Positions 16,560 to 25,663 of a stretch of DNA of 64,000 bases are shown in pieces. The stretch spans positions 32,510-96,509 of the forward strand of contig NZ_SSBJ01000030.1 in the NCBI RefSeq assembly GCF_004795055.1, given 5' to 3'. The position numbers were made by a program, and so were the translations under genes. The notes below the pieces were generated by a model. That model was not told the DNA's origin. It saw only the letters and a program-made list of their open reading frames with translations, and made no database searches. The stretch's first letter is position 1. Every line of letters begins with the position of its first letter. Source of the stretch: Streptomyces sp. A1136. Lineage in GTDB: Bacteria; Actinomycetota; Actinomycetes; Streptomycetales; Streptomycetaceae.

Positions 16560-16985
16560 GTGCACCTCATACCGACCACTCCCGCCGCCCCCGTGCTGCC
16601 AGCCAGCGTCCGGGGTCTCCGTGACGCCATCAACTCCCACGACGCACAGAGAGTCGGAGACGTCTTCACCCCTGACTACAGAGCGATCATTCCTTTGCAC
16701 CCATCGCTGAACTTCACGGGCAACGACCTGGTGGTGTGGAATTGGGCGGGCATCTTCGTGCAGATCCCCGATATCCAGGCCGAGGTCCTGCGGACCGCTC
16801 TGAACGGTAACGAGGTCTGGTCGGAGTGGAGGCTGACGGGCGCCAGGGCCAACGGCGATGCCGCCGAGCTTGGCGGGCCAGTCATCTGGGTTGAACGTGA
16901 TGGCCTGATTGCGCACGCCCGCTTCTACCTCGACCCCGTGACGGCGCCGGCCGCGCACCCGGCAGCCGGTCCTTACTCGGCGTGA
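16560..16985 (+). CDS. SnoaL/NTF2-like small protein
   Basis: A 141-aa protein of the nuclear transport factor 2-like fold. The N-terminal helix VRGLRDAINSHDAQRVGDVFTPDYRAIIP and the later LTGARANGDAAELGGPVIWVERDGLIAHARFYLDP are typical of SnoaL-like domains. These act as small isomerases, cyclases or ligand binders, and no specific role can be deduced. The GTG at 16560 is the likely start. It stands between the AraC/SDR pair and a broken TetR gene and may once have belonged to the same degradative locus. Confidence 0.65.
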   Translation: MHLIPTTPAAPVLPASVRGLRDAINSHDAQRVGDVFTPDYRAIIPLHPSLNFTGNDLVVWNWAGIFVQIPDIQAEVLRTALNGNEVWSEWRLTGARANGDAAELGGPVIWVERDGLIAHARFYLDPVTAPAAHPAAGPYSA

Positions 16986-17291
16986 GCTAGCGCCCACGGG
17001 TGCAACTGGCAGCTTGGCGTGCGTGTCACGGACATTCCCCATAGGGGCCAGTTGGGGACCGGACGCTGCGTCTGAACGGCACGTACGCCACTGCGCCCTG
17101 CACACCCAGATTCTGGCCGCTCCGGCTCCGCAGTCGCCGGAGTGCGAGATGCGCCCAGTTGCCCTGCTCCGCGGCGCGCCGGTGCGACCGGACGTGAACG
17201 TCTTGGCGACAAGCGCCGACCGTCGCCGGAACCTGCGCACCGGCACCCTCCGCGCGGCGCGACAGCGGGCCGGTCCTGATCGGCAGGCACC
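16986..17291. other. No recognisable gene
   Basis: I see nothing supportable between the SnoaL-like gene and the TetR relic. Confidence 0.35.
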
Positions 17292-17712
17292 TTACGTGCC
17301 GAGCAGGGCGACGGTGAGGCATCGGTGCAGTCGGCGGAACGGTCGAGCGGCCATCGGCAGTCGTCGGTCAGCGTGAAGTAGGACTCGTTGCCGAGGAAGT
17401 ACCAAAGCACATCCGCAGCCTCGTCCACCGAGACACCGGGACGCAGTGCGCCCAGCTCTCCGAGCCGGGCCGCGGTGGCCTGCAATCCTCGGCGCAGGCT
17501 GTCAGGTGCCGCGCCGACGGTCTCCCGGACGCCGGCGTCCTGGGGGCGGCGGCGGTTGCCTGACGCATGATCGGCGAACAGAGCTCGAACCCGTTTCGAG
17601 TGGCGGCGGCCACGGGCAGGCGAAGCAGCGCGCAGGGGTCGATTTGCGCAGCGATCCGATCGTAGATGCCGCCGGCCTCCGCGGCGCGCACCCCGTCCTC
17701 GACGAGCTCGTT
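17292..17712 (-). pseudogene. TetR-family regulator lacking its DNA-binding domain
   Basis: NELVEDGVRAAEAGGIYDRI, with AQIDPCALLRLPVAAATRNGFE, then in other frames ADVLWYFLGNESYFTLTDDC and HRCLTVALLGT before a TAA stop. These make up the ligand-binding half of a TetR regulator. The N-terminal HTH is missing and two or more frameshifts are present. The loss point abuts the similarly truncated hydrolase on the other strand. Confidence 0.65.
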
Positions 17713-18460
17713 TATGTTCCGCGAACTCATCCCGTTGCTGGCCGACGACTACCACGTCATCGCCCCGGACCACCTCGGCTTCGGCCACTCCGCCGCTCCC
17801 CTCGTAGGGAAGTTCACCTACACCTTCGACGCCCTCGCCGAACTCACCTCCGGACTGCTCGACCAACTGGGCCTGGACCGCTACACCCTCTACGTCCAGG
17901 ACTACGGCGCTCCCATCGGATGGCACCTCGCGCTCAGGCACCCCGAACGGATCTCCGCCCTCGTCACCCAGAACGGCAACGGCTACGAGGACGGTTTCGT
18001 CGAGTCCTTCTGGACCGACGTCTGGGCCTACGGGGCGAACCCCGGCCCCGACACCGAACCCGCCGTCCGCGCCGCGCTGGGCATCGACGCCATCCGCTGG
18101 CAGTACCTGCACGGCGTGCCCGACCCGAGCGTGGTCAGCCCGGACACCTGGGAGCACGACTTCGCCCTCGTCTCTCGCGAGGGCAACGACGAGGTCCAGC
18201 TGGCGCTGTTCCGCGACTACCGGAACAACCGCCCGCTCTACCCGCTACTGCACGAGTTCCTGCGCACCCGCGAGGTCCCGGTGCTCGCTGTGTGGGGCCG
18301 CAACGACGAAATCTTCGGCCCGGCCGGCGCGCAGGCCTTCGCCCGCGACGCCAAGGACGCCGAGGTGCACCTGATCAACGGCGGTCACTTTCTGCTGGCG
18401 AGTCACCTGGACGTCGCCACGGGTTACCTGCGCGGCTTCCTCGGGCGGGTGCTGGGCTGA
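17705..18460 (+). pseudogene. Alpha/beta hydrolase (epoxide hydrolase/dehalogenase type) lacking its N-terminus
   Basis: From FMFRELIPLLADDYHVIAPD through LGFGHSAAP the sequence is an ordinary alpha/beta hydrolase with an Asp nucleophile (YVQDYGAPIGWHLA), acid-region residues in VLAVWGRNDEIFGP and the catalytic His in NGGHFLLAS. The first 35-45 residues, which should carry the HGxP oxyanion loop, are absent. The sequence upstream belongs to a TetR gene on the other strand. A protein could be translated from an ATG at 17666, but without the oxyanion segment it is unlikely to be active. Confidence 0.65.
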
Positions 18461-18676
18461 CGTCGCGGCTCAGGCCGCCCGCTGGGGCTCCTGAGGCCGA
18501 CGCCACACCGCAGGGCTGAGCGCCGGCAGCGGGCACTTCCGACGGGCCGCAGTGCACCAGATCTGCGCGCTCGCACCTTCACGTGGTGTCGGGGCGTCCG
18601 GCTGGCCCATGACTTGGGTACGGTCTCACGGGAGCAGTCAGGCGACGCCGTCCGTGGACGAATACGGAGGTCAGCG

Positions 18677-19370
18677 GTGAGGAGTCAGCACGAACCGACG
18701 GGGTCACTCCGCGCAAACGTCGGCGCGGCCCGGGCTGCGCCGATCCACATGATCGTGCTCCCCGGCGGCGGGTACGCCGCGCACTCGGCACACGAAGCGG
18801 AGCGGATCGCAGGCTGGCTCGGCCTGCTGGACATCTCGGCGAGCGTGTTCCGGTACCCGCTCCATGCGCGCCATCCCGAGCCCCTGCTGGCGCTGAGCCG
18901 AGATTCGGCGCCGCCGGGAGCAGGGCGCCCGGCTCATCGGTCTGATCGGGTTCTCCGCAGCAGGGCACCTGGCCGGGCATGCCGCGCTCGCACCGACCGG
19001 ACCCGTGCGAGTCGGTCCAGTTCGCCGTGCTCGGCTACGCCATCAGGATGATGGAGACGGAGACCTACCGGCCCTCGCGGATCATCCTGCTTGGCGAAGA
19101 CGCCTCACCGGACCTGCGGCGTGAGACATCGCTGGACAAGCTCGTGACCGCCCAATCACCACCGTTCTTCCTGTGGCACACAGCCGAGGACATCTACGTC
19201 CCTACGGAGCACACCTACCGCCTCGCCGCCGCCTTGGCCGCGCACGACGTCCCGCACCCAGTCCATGTCTTCGCGCACGGCTCCCACCGTCTCGGGCTTG
19301 CCCAAGGGGCCGGCGCGGCGACGGCCTGGACCACGTTCGCGGCCTCCTGGTCGCCGAACAGATCGACGCT
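18677..19370 (+). pseudogene. Alpha/beta hydrolase (acyl/acetyl esterase-like), frameshifted
   Basis: It begins well, with ACGGAGG six nucleotides before a GTG at 18677, and the oxyanion motif IHMIVLPGGGYAAHSAHE. The nucleophile elbow GFSAAGHLAGHAAL (normally GFSAGGH) is in a second frame, and the C-terminal part, from VQFAVLGYAIRMMETETY to the catalytic region SPPFFLWHTAEDIYVP and HVFAHGSHRLGLAQG, is in a third. Two indels therefore disable an esterase of the BD-FAE type. Confidence 0.7.
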
Positions 19371-19434
19371 CCCGGCAGAGTCATCACGACAGAGTCACCA
19401 CGAACTCGCACCGCTGACGACCGGGGCAAACGCC

Positions 19435-19572
19435 ATGAGCATGAACCTGGATACGGCCCAAACCATGGTCGAGGGGGTCCCCGCCCGCGCGATGGCGATC
19501 GGCGTCCCGATGAACGCCGCCGTCGCCGGCGGCGGACACCAGCTGACGTTCGCCCGAATGGAGAGATCATGA
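19435..19572 (+). pseudogene. GlcG/HbpS-like fragment
   Basis: A 45-aa reading, MSMNLDTAQTMVEGVPARAM then AIGVPMNAAVAGGGHQLTFARM, matches the N-terminal third of GlcG/HbpS-family (heme-degrading or sensory) proteins, with the diagnostic GGHxxxFARM. It stops at once afterwards, and the next gene's ATG overlaps its stop. Confidence 0.55.
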
Positions 19573-20420
19573 CCAGCGCAGCGCTGACCAGGAGTGCCCT
19601 GCAGACACGAACCGTCGACGGCCTGGCGATCCGCCACGTGGATACCGGCGAACAGCCGGGGCCGACGCTCCTCATGACGAGCCCGTGGCCGGAGAGCCTC
19701 CTCGCGTTCCGCCACATCTGGCCGCGTCTGGCGCCACTCGGTCGGCTGGTGGCCGTCGACCTGCCCGGATTCGGCCACTCGCAGGGGCGCACCGAGCTTT
19801 TCACGCCCTCGGCGATGGGCGAGTTCCTGTACGCCCTGATCGGCGAATGGGGCCTGGACACCCCACACGTGCTGGGCCCGGACGTCGGCACCGGCGCGGC
19901 GCTGTTCCTGGCTGCCCGCCACCCGGGGTCGGTGACGTCGGTCATTGTCGGAAGCGGCGGGGCGGCGTATCCGCTCGACGTGTCCGGCGCGCTCGCGGAC
20001 ATCATCGCGGCACCGGACCTCGGCTTCCTCCGAGACTTCGACGCCCGGGCGTCGGTCGGTGCGGCGGTTCAAGCGGGGGCGCCCAAGGGCGAGGAGCCCG
20101 AAGTGTGGGAGGACTACGTGTCCGCCTACGAGGGCGGACGCTTCGCCGAGTCCGCGCGTTATGTCCGCGCATACCCTGCGGAACTCCCCGTTCTCGGGGA
20201 CCTGTTGCCGTCGATCATGACGCCGGTGCTGGTGATGAACGCCGAGCACGACGAACTGGTACCGCCGTCCAACGGCGTCTACCTGCACGACCGGCTGCCG
20301 CACAGCCGCCTCGTCTCCTTCGACTCCGGCCACTTCCCCTGGGAGCAAGCGGCCGCCGCATACGGCGCGGCCGTCGCCCGGTGGCTCAGCGAAGATCACG
20401 CCAGGATGGCGGAAGCGTGA
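19569..20420 (+). CDS. Alpha/beta-fold hydrolase
   Basis: A 283-aa protein. The fold markers are MTSPWPESLLAFRHIWPRLA (oxyanion region), VAVDLPGFGHSQGR, the nucleophile elbow LGPDVGTGAALFLAARHPG (Asp nucleophile, as in epoxide hydrolases and dehalogenases), VLVMNAEHDELVPP (acid region) and SFDSGHFPWEQ (catalytic His). The ATG at 19569 has GGAGAG just upstream and overlaps the stop of the GlcG-like fragment. Among the hydrolase genes of this decaying stretch it is the only complete one. Its substrate cannot be inferred. Confidence 0.8.
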   Translation: MTSAALTRSALQTRTVDGLAIRHVDTGEQPGPTLLMTSPWPESLLAFRHIWPRLAPLGRLVAVDLPGFGHSQGRTELFTPSAMGEFLYALIGEWGLDTPHVLGPDVGTGAALFLAARHPGSVTSVIVGSGGAAYPLDVSGALADIIAAPDLGFLRDFDARASVGAAVQAGAPKGEEPEVWEDYVSAYEGGRFAESARYVRAYPAELPVLGDLLPSIMTPVLVMNAEHDELVPPSNGVYLHDRLPHSRLVSFDSGHFPWEQAAAAYGAAVARWLSEDHARMAEA

Positions 20421-20889
20421 AAGCCCGGCAGCCAAGGGGCTCCGCCTGCACGACGAGCGGGGTTGGGCGGGCCAGGTGAAGTCGGCGGTGTAGGTGAGCC
20501 GGTCCGGTGCCGGGGCCCCGGCGGCCCCTTCTGGGGCACGAGCACGACGTTCCCGCGACCTGCGTCATCAGTCATCAGTCATCAAATCCTCCACTGGTAT
20601 CCCGGCGCGCCCTGCGCGCAGCTGTGCAGCCGTGCAGCGAACATCCGAATGCGGCGAACCTTCATCGCTCCCGTGATGGAAGGTGGTTCTCGGCGCCCCA
20701 TGCAGAGGCCGACCCGAAGCCGTGGCATCCGACCCGCCTCCGGGGCACGCCAGTGGGAAGGGCAAGTCTGAGGCCCCAGGCGCAGCGCCTAAAGGGTGAC
20801 CTCGCGGGGGACGCTCAGCCTCCGCGGCGAGAGCGTCACCAGGCGGCGCAGCAGGTGCAGTGCTCACGAACGCGGTGATTTTTCAAGAA
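20421..20889. other. No recognisable gene
   Basis: I see no supported gene. A short direct reiteration (tcatcagtcatcagtcatca) sits at about 20566-20585. Confidence 0.35.
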
Positions 20890-21124
20890 CGCCTTGGACA
20901 TCGCCGAGATCGCGCGGCAGCTGCCGGAGGCGGGCGGGCCGATCGAGCCGGAGGATCTGGCCCGCATCTCGCCGTACCTCACCGAGCACATCAACCGGTT
21001 CGGTGAGTACTCCACGCACGAGCTCGGCATCCAGCCCGACGCGTACGAACCGAAACTCGACGTCGACTGCACCCCGCTGCGCGAGCAGGACCTCACCGCC
21101 GCCGGTCTCGGCCAGGGTGCCTGA
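20890..21124 (+). pseudogene. Tn3-family transposase C-terminal fragment
   Basis: The reading PEDLARISPYLTEHINRFGEY followed by STHELGIQPDAYEPKLDVD is the extreme C-terminus of Tn3-type transposases found in Streptomyces, including the stop codon position. Nothing upstream belongs to it, so one end of a Tn3 element has been stranded here. Confidence 0.7.
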
Positions 21125-21310
21125 ACAGGCCGCGGTCCGGTCGGCGTCGTGAGGGCCATGGACGAGACGCGTGAGCTCACGGAGGACGAGGGGCCTGAAG
21201 CGAGGCGGCCGGCGAGTCCGGCTCCGTCAGACCCCCGCCTCGAGTAGCGGTCTAGGATGAAAAGCAAGGATTCATCTCCAGGCCCGGGCCGCAGCGGCAG
21301 GGAGGCCGGT

Positions 21311-23149
21311 ATGGCGTTCGACGCGACTGGTTTCGTGCAGGCGGACGGCGGCGGTCGTTACGTCCCGATCTCCGATCACGGCCTGATCGGCGATCTTCGT
21401 ACGGTCGCCCTGGTCGGCACGAACGGCACGATCGACTGGTACTGCTGCCCGCGTTTCGATGCGCCCAGCGTCTTCGGGTCCATCCTCGATGCCGACCGGG
21501 GCGGGTCGTTCGAGCTCGCTGCCGAGGTCCCGACCCGCACCAGGCAGTTCTATTTTCCCGACACGAACGTGCTGATCACGCGGTTCTTCGCCGCGGACGG
21601 GGTGGCGGAGATCCAGGACTTCATGCCCGTGGTCGACGAGTCGCGCGAGGCGGCCCGGCACCGGCTGATCCGGCGGGTGATCTGTGTCCGCGGAACCCTC
21701 CCGTTCAGGGCGCGGATCGCCCCCCGCTTCGGCTACGGCGTCGAAGCGCACACCACGCACCTCGAAGGCCACACGGCGGTGTTTCGCTCCCCCTCACTGA
21801 CGCTCGCGCTGACCGCCACCGCACCCCTGGAAAGCGACGGCCTGGACGTGTGGTCGCACTTCAAGCTTCTTGAGGGCGAGTCCAACGTGTTCGCCCTCGA
21901 TCAGATCGGCGACGACGTCCCGCCCCGCTCGTGCCCGCGCGCCGAGGCGCAGGAGCAGGCCGAGGCAACCGTACGGTTTTGGCGCCACTGGCTGGCCGGC
22001 TCGCGCTACCACGGGCGGTGGCGGGAGATGGTGCACCGCTCCGCGCTGGTGCTGAAGCTGCTCACCTACGCGCCGACCGGTGCGATCGTCGCCGCACCGA
22101 CCACCAGCCTGCCCGAGCAGATCGGCGGCGAGCGCAACTGGGACTACCGCTACGTGTGGGTCCGCGACGCCGCTTTCTGCGTCTACGCGATGCTGCGCCT
22201 GGGGTTCACCTCGGAGGCCGAGGCCTTCATGGGGTTCATCTCCGAGCGGGGCATCCTGCGGGGCACGGGCGAGAGCGGTCCGTTGCAGATCATGTACGGC
22301 ATCGACGGGCGCACCGAGCTGCCCGAGTATGAGCTTCCGCACCTGGAGGGATACCTCGGCTCCGCACCGGTCCGGGTGGGCAACGCCGCCACCGGTCAGC
22401 TCCAGCTGGACATCTACGGTGCGCTGATCGACTCGATCTACCTCTACGACAAGTGGGGGCAGCCGATCAGCAGTGACCGCTGGGACGAGGTCGGTGCCGT
22501 GGTGGACTGGCTGTGCGAGCACTGGGACCAGCCCGACGAGGGGGTGTGGGAGACCAGGGCGGGCCGGCGGAATTTCGTGTACTCGCGGCTGATGTGCTGG
22601 GTGGCGCTGGAGCGCGCGATGCGCATGGCGAACCGCCGCGGTCTGCCGGCCGACCTGCCCCGTTGGCGGGAGTCCCGGGACGCGATCTACCGGCAGATCA
22701 TGCGGCGCGGCTGGTCGGCCGAGCGAGGGGCGTTCGTCCAGGGGCTGGACGACCACGTGCTGGATGCCTCGCTGCTGATGATGCCGATGGCGAAGTTCGT
22801 CTCGCCCACCGACCCCAAGTGGCTCTCCACCCTGGACGCGCTCACCGCGGACCTGGTCTCCGACTCGCTGGTATACCGCTACGACCCGACCGCCAGCCCG
22901 GACGGCCTGCACGGCCCCGAGGGCACCTTCTCGATCTGCTCCTTCTGGTACGTGGAGGCGCTGGCCCGCGCAGGCCGGCAGGAGGAAGCCAGGCTCGCCT
23001 TCGAGAAGATGCTCACCTACGCCAACCACCTAGGCCTGTTCGCAGAGGAGATCGGCCCGACCGGAGAACAGCTGGGCAACTTCCCCCAAGCCTTCACCCA
23101 CCTCTCGCTGATCAGCGCCGCCTTCAACCTCGACCGCGCGCTCGGCTGA
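21311..23149 (+). CDS. Glycoside hydrolase family 15 (glucoamylase/trehalase-like)
   Basis: A 612-aa cytoplasmic protein of normal GH15 length. The N-terminal beta domain (ISDHGLIGDLRTVALVGTNG, DWYCCPRFDAPSVFGSILD) is followed by the (alpha/alpha)6 barrel with ERNWDYRYVWVRDAAFCVYA and the C-terminal base region EEIGPTGEQLGNFPQAFTH. Actinobacterial members include trehalases as well as alpha-glucosidic enzymes; the substrate is not fixed by the motifs. I chose the ATG at 21311 because GGGAGG lies 5 nt upstream, which removes 18 non-conserved residues. There is no signal peptide. It is a monocistronic gene after a Tn3 relic. Confidence 0.85.
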   Translation: MAFDATGFVQADGGGRYVPISDHGLIGDLRTVALVGTNGTIDWYCCPRFDAPSVFGSILDADRGGSFELAAEVPTRTRQFYFPDTNVLITRFFAADGVAEIQDFMPVVDESREAARHRLIRRVICVRGTLPFRARIAPRFGYGVEAHTTHLEGHTAVFRSPSLTLALTATAPLESDGLDVWSHFKLLEGESNVFALDQIGDDVPPRSCPRAEAQEQAEATVRFWRHWLAGSRYHGRWREMVHRSALVLKLLTYAPTGAIVAAPTTSLPEQIGGERNWDYRYVWVRDAAFCVYAMLRLGFTSEAEAFMGFISERGILRGTGESGPLQIMYGIDGRTELPEYELPHLEGYLGSAPVRVGNAATGQLQLDIYGALIDSIYLYDKWGQPISSDRWDEVGAVVDWLCEHWDQPDEGVWETRAGRRNFVYSRLMCWVALERAMRMANRRGLPADLPRWRESRDAIYRQIMRRGWSAERGAFVQGLDDHVLDASLLMMPMAKFVSPTDPKWLSTLDALTADLVSDSLVYRYDPTASPDGLHGPEGTFSICSFWYVEALARAGRQEEARLAFEKMLTYANHLGLFAEEIGPTGEQLGNFPQAFTHLSLISAAFNLDRALG

Positions 23150-23157
23150 CGCTGTAT

Positions 23158-23176
23158 CACCACCGAGACGGTGGTG
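23158..23176 (+). terminator. Small hairpin after the GH15 gene
   Basis: A 7-bp stem (caccacc with ggtggtg) with a 5-nt loop starts 9 nt past the stop codon. It is a plausible but weak terminator. Confidence 0.4.
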
Positions 23177-23592
23177 CCCGACGCGTCACTGCCGGTCGAG
23201 GACTGGCCCTCATCGAGGTCGATGTCGGCGGGGAACGCCGACTGCCGAAGCCTCGCGTCGGGCGTACCGCCGGGCAGGGGAGGAGGTTCACCGGGTCACG
23301 GTGATCCGCACGACCACCGGAGCGCCGCGGAACCGGGAGCCGCCACCAGGGGACGGCATGGTCGGTGGTCTGCTCATGCGATTCGGCGGTGTCGAGGATT
23401 CGCCGGCCCCTGGGTATCGAGGGGCATGGGCGGTGGCGTGGTCACCGCGCAGCGCGGCGGCGTAGGCTTTGCCGTTGACCTGCCGCGCTGCGCCTCCCTC
23501 GGGCTTTTCCTCGTCGCGAGGCGGCCTGAAGGCGCTCAGGACGGTCGCTTTGTTGGTGAGTGACGGGTTCACCTGGCGGGTCGGTCTCGGTA
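23177..23592. other. No recognisable gene
   Basis: I see nothing supportable between the GH15 gene and the convergent amidohydrolase gene. Confidence 0.35.
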
Positions 23593-24381
23593 TCAGCCGA
23601 GTCCGACCAGTTCGGCGATCGTCCCGCCGAGTACCCGATCCCGTACTTCGCCCGGGCTGGTGACCCGTTCCACCAGGGCCCGGGCGAGGACCGGGTCGCC
23701 GTACGGTGCGTCCGAGCCGAACAGGGTCCGGTCCGGGATCTCGTGGATGGCCAGCCGGACCGCGAAGACGATGTTGGCCGTGGACAGCTCCAGGTACATG
23801 TTCGGAGTGTCCCGCACCAGTTCGAGGGCCTGCATCCAGTGCTGCCCTCCCAACTGGCTGACCACCAGCGGAACGTCGTGGTACCGGCGGGCCAGCGCGG
23901 CCAGCGTTGCCAGGTCCTCCGCGGTGGTCGGCGCGGATCCGTGCACGACCACCGGCAGCCGCCCCTGGTCGGCCGCCGCCTGGAGGACCGGTTCGATCAG
24001 CCCTGCCCCTCCCGGCGGCGGTGTCAGCTCCCCGATCCCGCGCAGTCCGCGCCCGACCACCTCCTGCTCCACGATCTCGGCTGTTGCCTGCGACCCCAGA
24101 CCCAGCGGCACCGACAGGAAGCCGATGAACCGGCCCGGCCACGCGGCGAGCGCCGCGTCCAGTTCCCGCCATGCTCCCCGGTACGCCTCGACCGTGCCGG
24201 CCCGGCCTCCGAGCGCCTTCTCCAGAACGGCCATCTCCCGTCGCAGCGCGGCCAGGTCGCCGGCCCGCTCCGGGTGCGGTCGGGTGGCGAACAGGACGGC
24301 GCGGTCGACTCCGGCCTCGTCCAGCAGCGCCACGTGCGCCTCGACCGGTTCGTGGACATGGCTGTGCGCGTCGATGATCAC
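23593..24381 (-). CDS. Amidohydrolase_2 family metal-dependent hydrolase
   Basis: A 262-aa TIM-barrel hydrolase. The metal-binding start IIDAHSHVHE (HxH at residues 6-8) is followed by HGSAPTTAEDLATLAALARR, QLGGQHWMQALELV and the C-terminal LFGSDAPYGDP (Asp of the metal site). Members are decarboxylases or hydrolases of lactones and amides. The GTG at 24381 is preceded by GGAGG at 10 nt. It is divergently transcribed from a MerR regulator about 100 nt away and is its likely target. Confidence 0.8.
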   Translation of the reverse strand: MIIDAHSHVHEPVEAHVALLDEAGVDRAVLFATRPHPERAGDLAALRREMAVLEKALGGRAGTVEAYRGAWRELDAALAAWPGRFIGFLSVPLGLGSQATAEIVEQEVVGRGLRGIGELTPPPGGAGLIEPVLQAAADQGRLPVVVHGSAPTTAEDLATLAALARRYHDVPLVVSQLGGQHWMQALELVRDTPNMYLELSTANIVFAVRLAIHEIPDRTLFGSDAPYGDPVLARALVERVTSPGEVRDRVLGGTIAELVGLG

Positions 24382-24480
24382 TGATTCGTTCCCTCCATCT
24401 CGACCGGTCCGGAATTCGGCCGGTCAGGGCACTGTTGCTCCCTGACATCGTTGGAAGGTCAAGTCGAAAGGAACGGATCA

Positions 24481-24876
24481 GTGCTGATCGGGGAGCTGTC
24501 ACGCCAAACCGGAGTCAGCGAACGGCTGCTGCGCTACTACGAGCGGACGGAACTGATCCATGCCGAACGCCGCGCCAACGGCTACCGCGAGTACGACGAC
24601 CAGACGGTGGAGACCGTGCGCCGCGTGCGCGCCCTGCTCGCCGTCGGCCTGCCCACTCGCATCATCCGCCAGGTCCTGCCCTGCACCCACGACGCGGCGA
24701 CGCTGCACCCCTGTCCCGGAGTCCTCACCAGCCTGCGCGACCAATTGGACGTACTCGACCGGCGCGCCGCCGAGCTGGAGACCGCCCGTCACCTGCTGCG
24801 CCAGACGATCGCCGCCACCGAGGCCACGGCCGGCCAGGATCCAACGCCGGGCGCCCGAACTCCATCCCCTCACTGA
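24481..24876 (+). CDS. MerR-family transcriptional regulator
   Basis: A 131-aa regulator. The winged HTH starts at once: LIGELSRQTGVSERLLRYYE followed by LIHAERRANGYREYDDQTVE. A dimerisation helix with a Cys-containing loop (LPCTHDAATLHPCPGVLTSLRDQL) comes next. The two Cys flanking the loop could bind a metal or thiol ligand, but the pattern is not the CueR or MerR one. AAAGGA lies before the GTG at 24481. The intergenic region holds a dyad (gaccgg and ccggtc around an AATT core, about 24400-24425) that could be the operator for this gene and the amidohydrolase. Confidence 0.8.
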   Translation: MLIGELSRQTGVSERLLRYYERTELIHAERRANGYREYDDQTVETVRRVRALLAVGLPTRIIRQVLPCTHDAATLHPCPGVLTSLRDQLDVLDRRAAELETARHLLRQTIAATEATAGQDPTPGARTPSPH

Positions 24877-24926
24877 GGTGTCACCGGCGCGGACCACAGC
24901 CGCCCTCCAGTAATTGAGCCGAAGCC

Positions 24927-25175
24927 GTGGGCTACGTCCGTGCCGCGCTTACCGCCCCGCCGTCCACCCGCTTCGCCACGGTATATGCCGTCTCCGGCAA
25001 CACCCGCCGCTACTGGGAACTACCCGACCCGGCGGTCCTGGGCTACACCCCCGTCGACGACGCCGAACTCCACGCCGAGGACATTGCCGGCGCCGATCTC
25101 CCGATTGACCCGGCGGCGCCACAGGCCGGCCTCTACGCATTGCCCGAATTCACCCTCAAGTACCTCCGGCCCTGA
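24927..25175 (+). pseudogene. NAD-dependent epimerase/uronate dehydrogenase, C-terminal fragment
   Basis: An 82-aa open frame with FATVYAVSGNTRRYWELPDP followed by VLGYTPVDDAELHAEDI, the C-terminal part of an SDR-extended NAD-dependent epimerase/dehydratase (uronate-dehydrogenase-like). The Rossmann domain and the YxxxK active site are missing. It lies just after the MerR gene and may once have been part of a sugar-acid locus. Confidence 0.6.
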
Positions 25176-25663
25176 ATCACACACCAACCACCAGGCACAC
25201 GCCCCCTGCTCCGCATGAGACGAAGACCGAGGCGAATGGTGCCTGTGTTTGCGAAGAATTCCGCAGAACGGTTGTTACTTGATCGGCTACTCCGGGTGGG
25301 TGAGGTCGGGGAGGAGTGCGCCTGGTGGTGCGCCGGAGCGCGTTGTCCGCAGGTGTCGTTTGTGGGGCGAGCCCGTCGCGGGCCGGCCGGGGGCAATGAA
25401 TGTCAGGGCCACGCCGGGCAGGTGTGCGTGGGGTGTACAGGCAAGCGTGATGGAAACGTCCCGGCCTCGGCAGGGGCTGCGCTTGGGCGGGTGCGGGGTC
25501 GGGAGTGTGGCCTGCCGTCCTGCCGGCAATAGCCCAGGACGGTCACCGTCAGCATCCGCGGGTGGGGATCAGCCGGGTCCAGGCCGACAGCCCCGGACGC
25601 GACGACCGCTCCAACCGCTCCCTGAATCGGGAGTGGGTGGAGATCACCGACACCAACGATGGT
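25176..25663. other. No recognisable gene
   Basis: I see nothing supportable here. Open frames on both strands lack any family motif. Confidence 0.35.
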
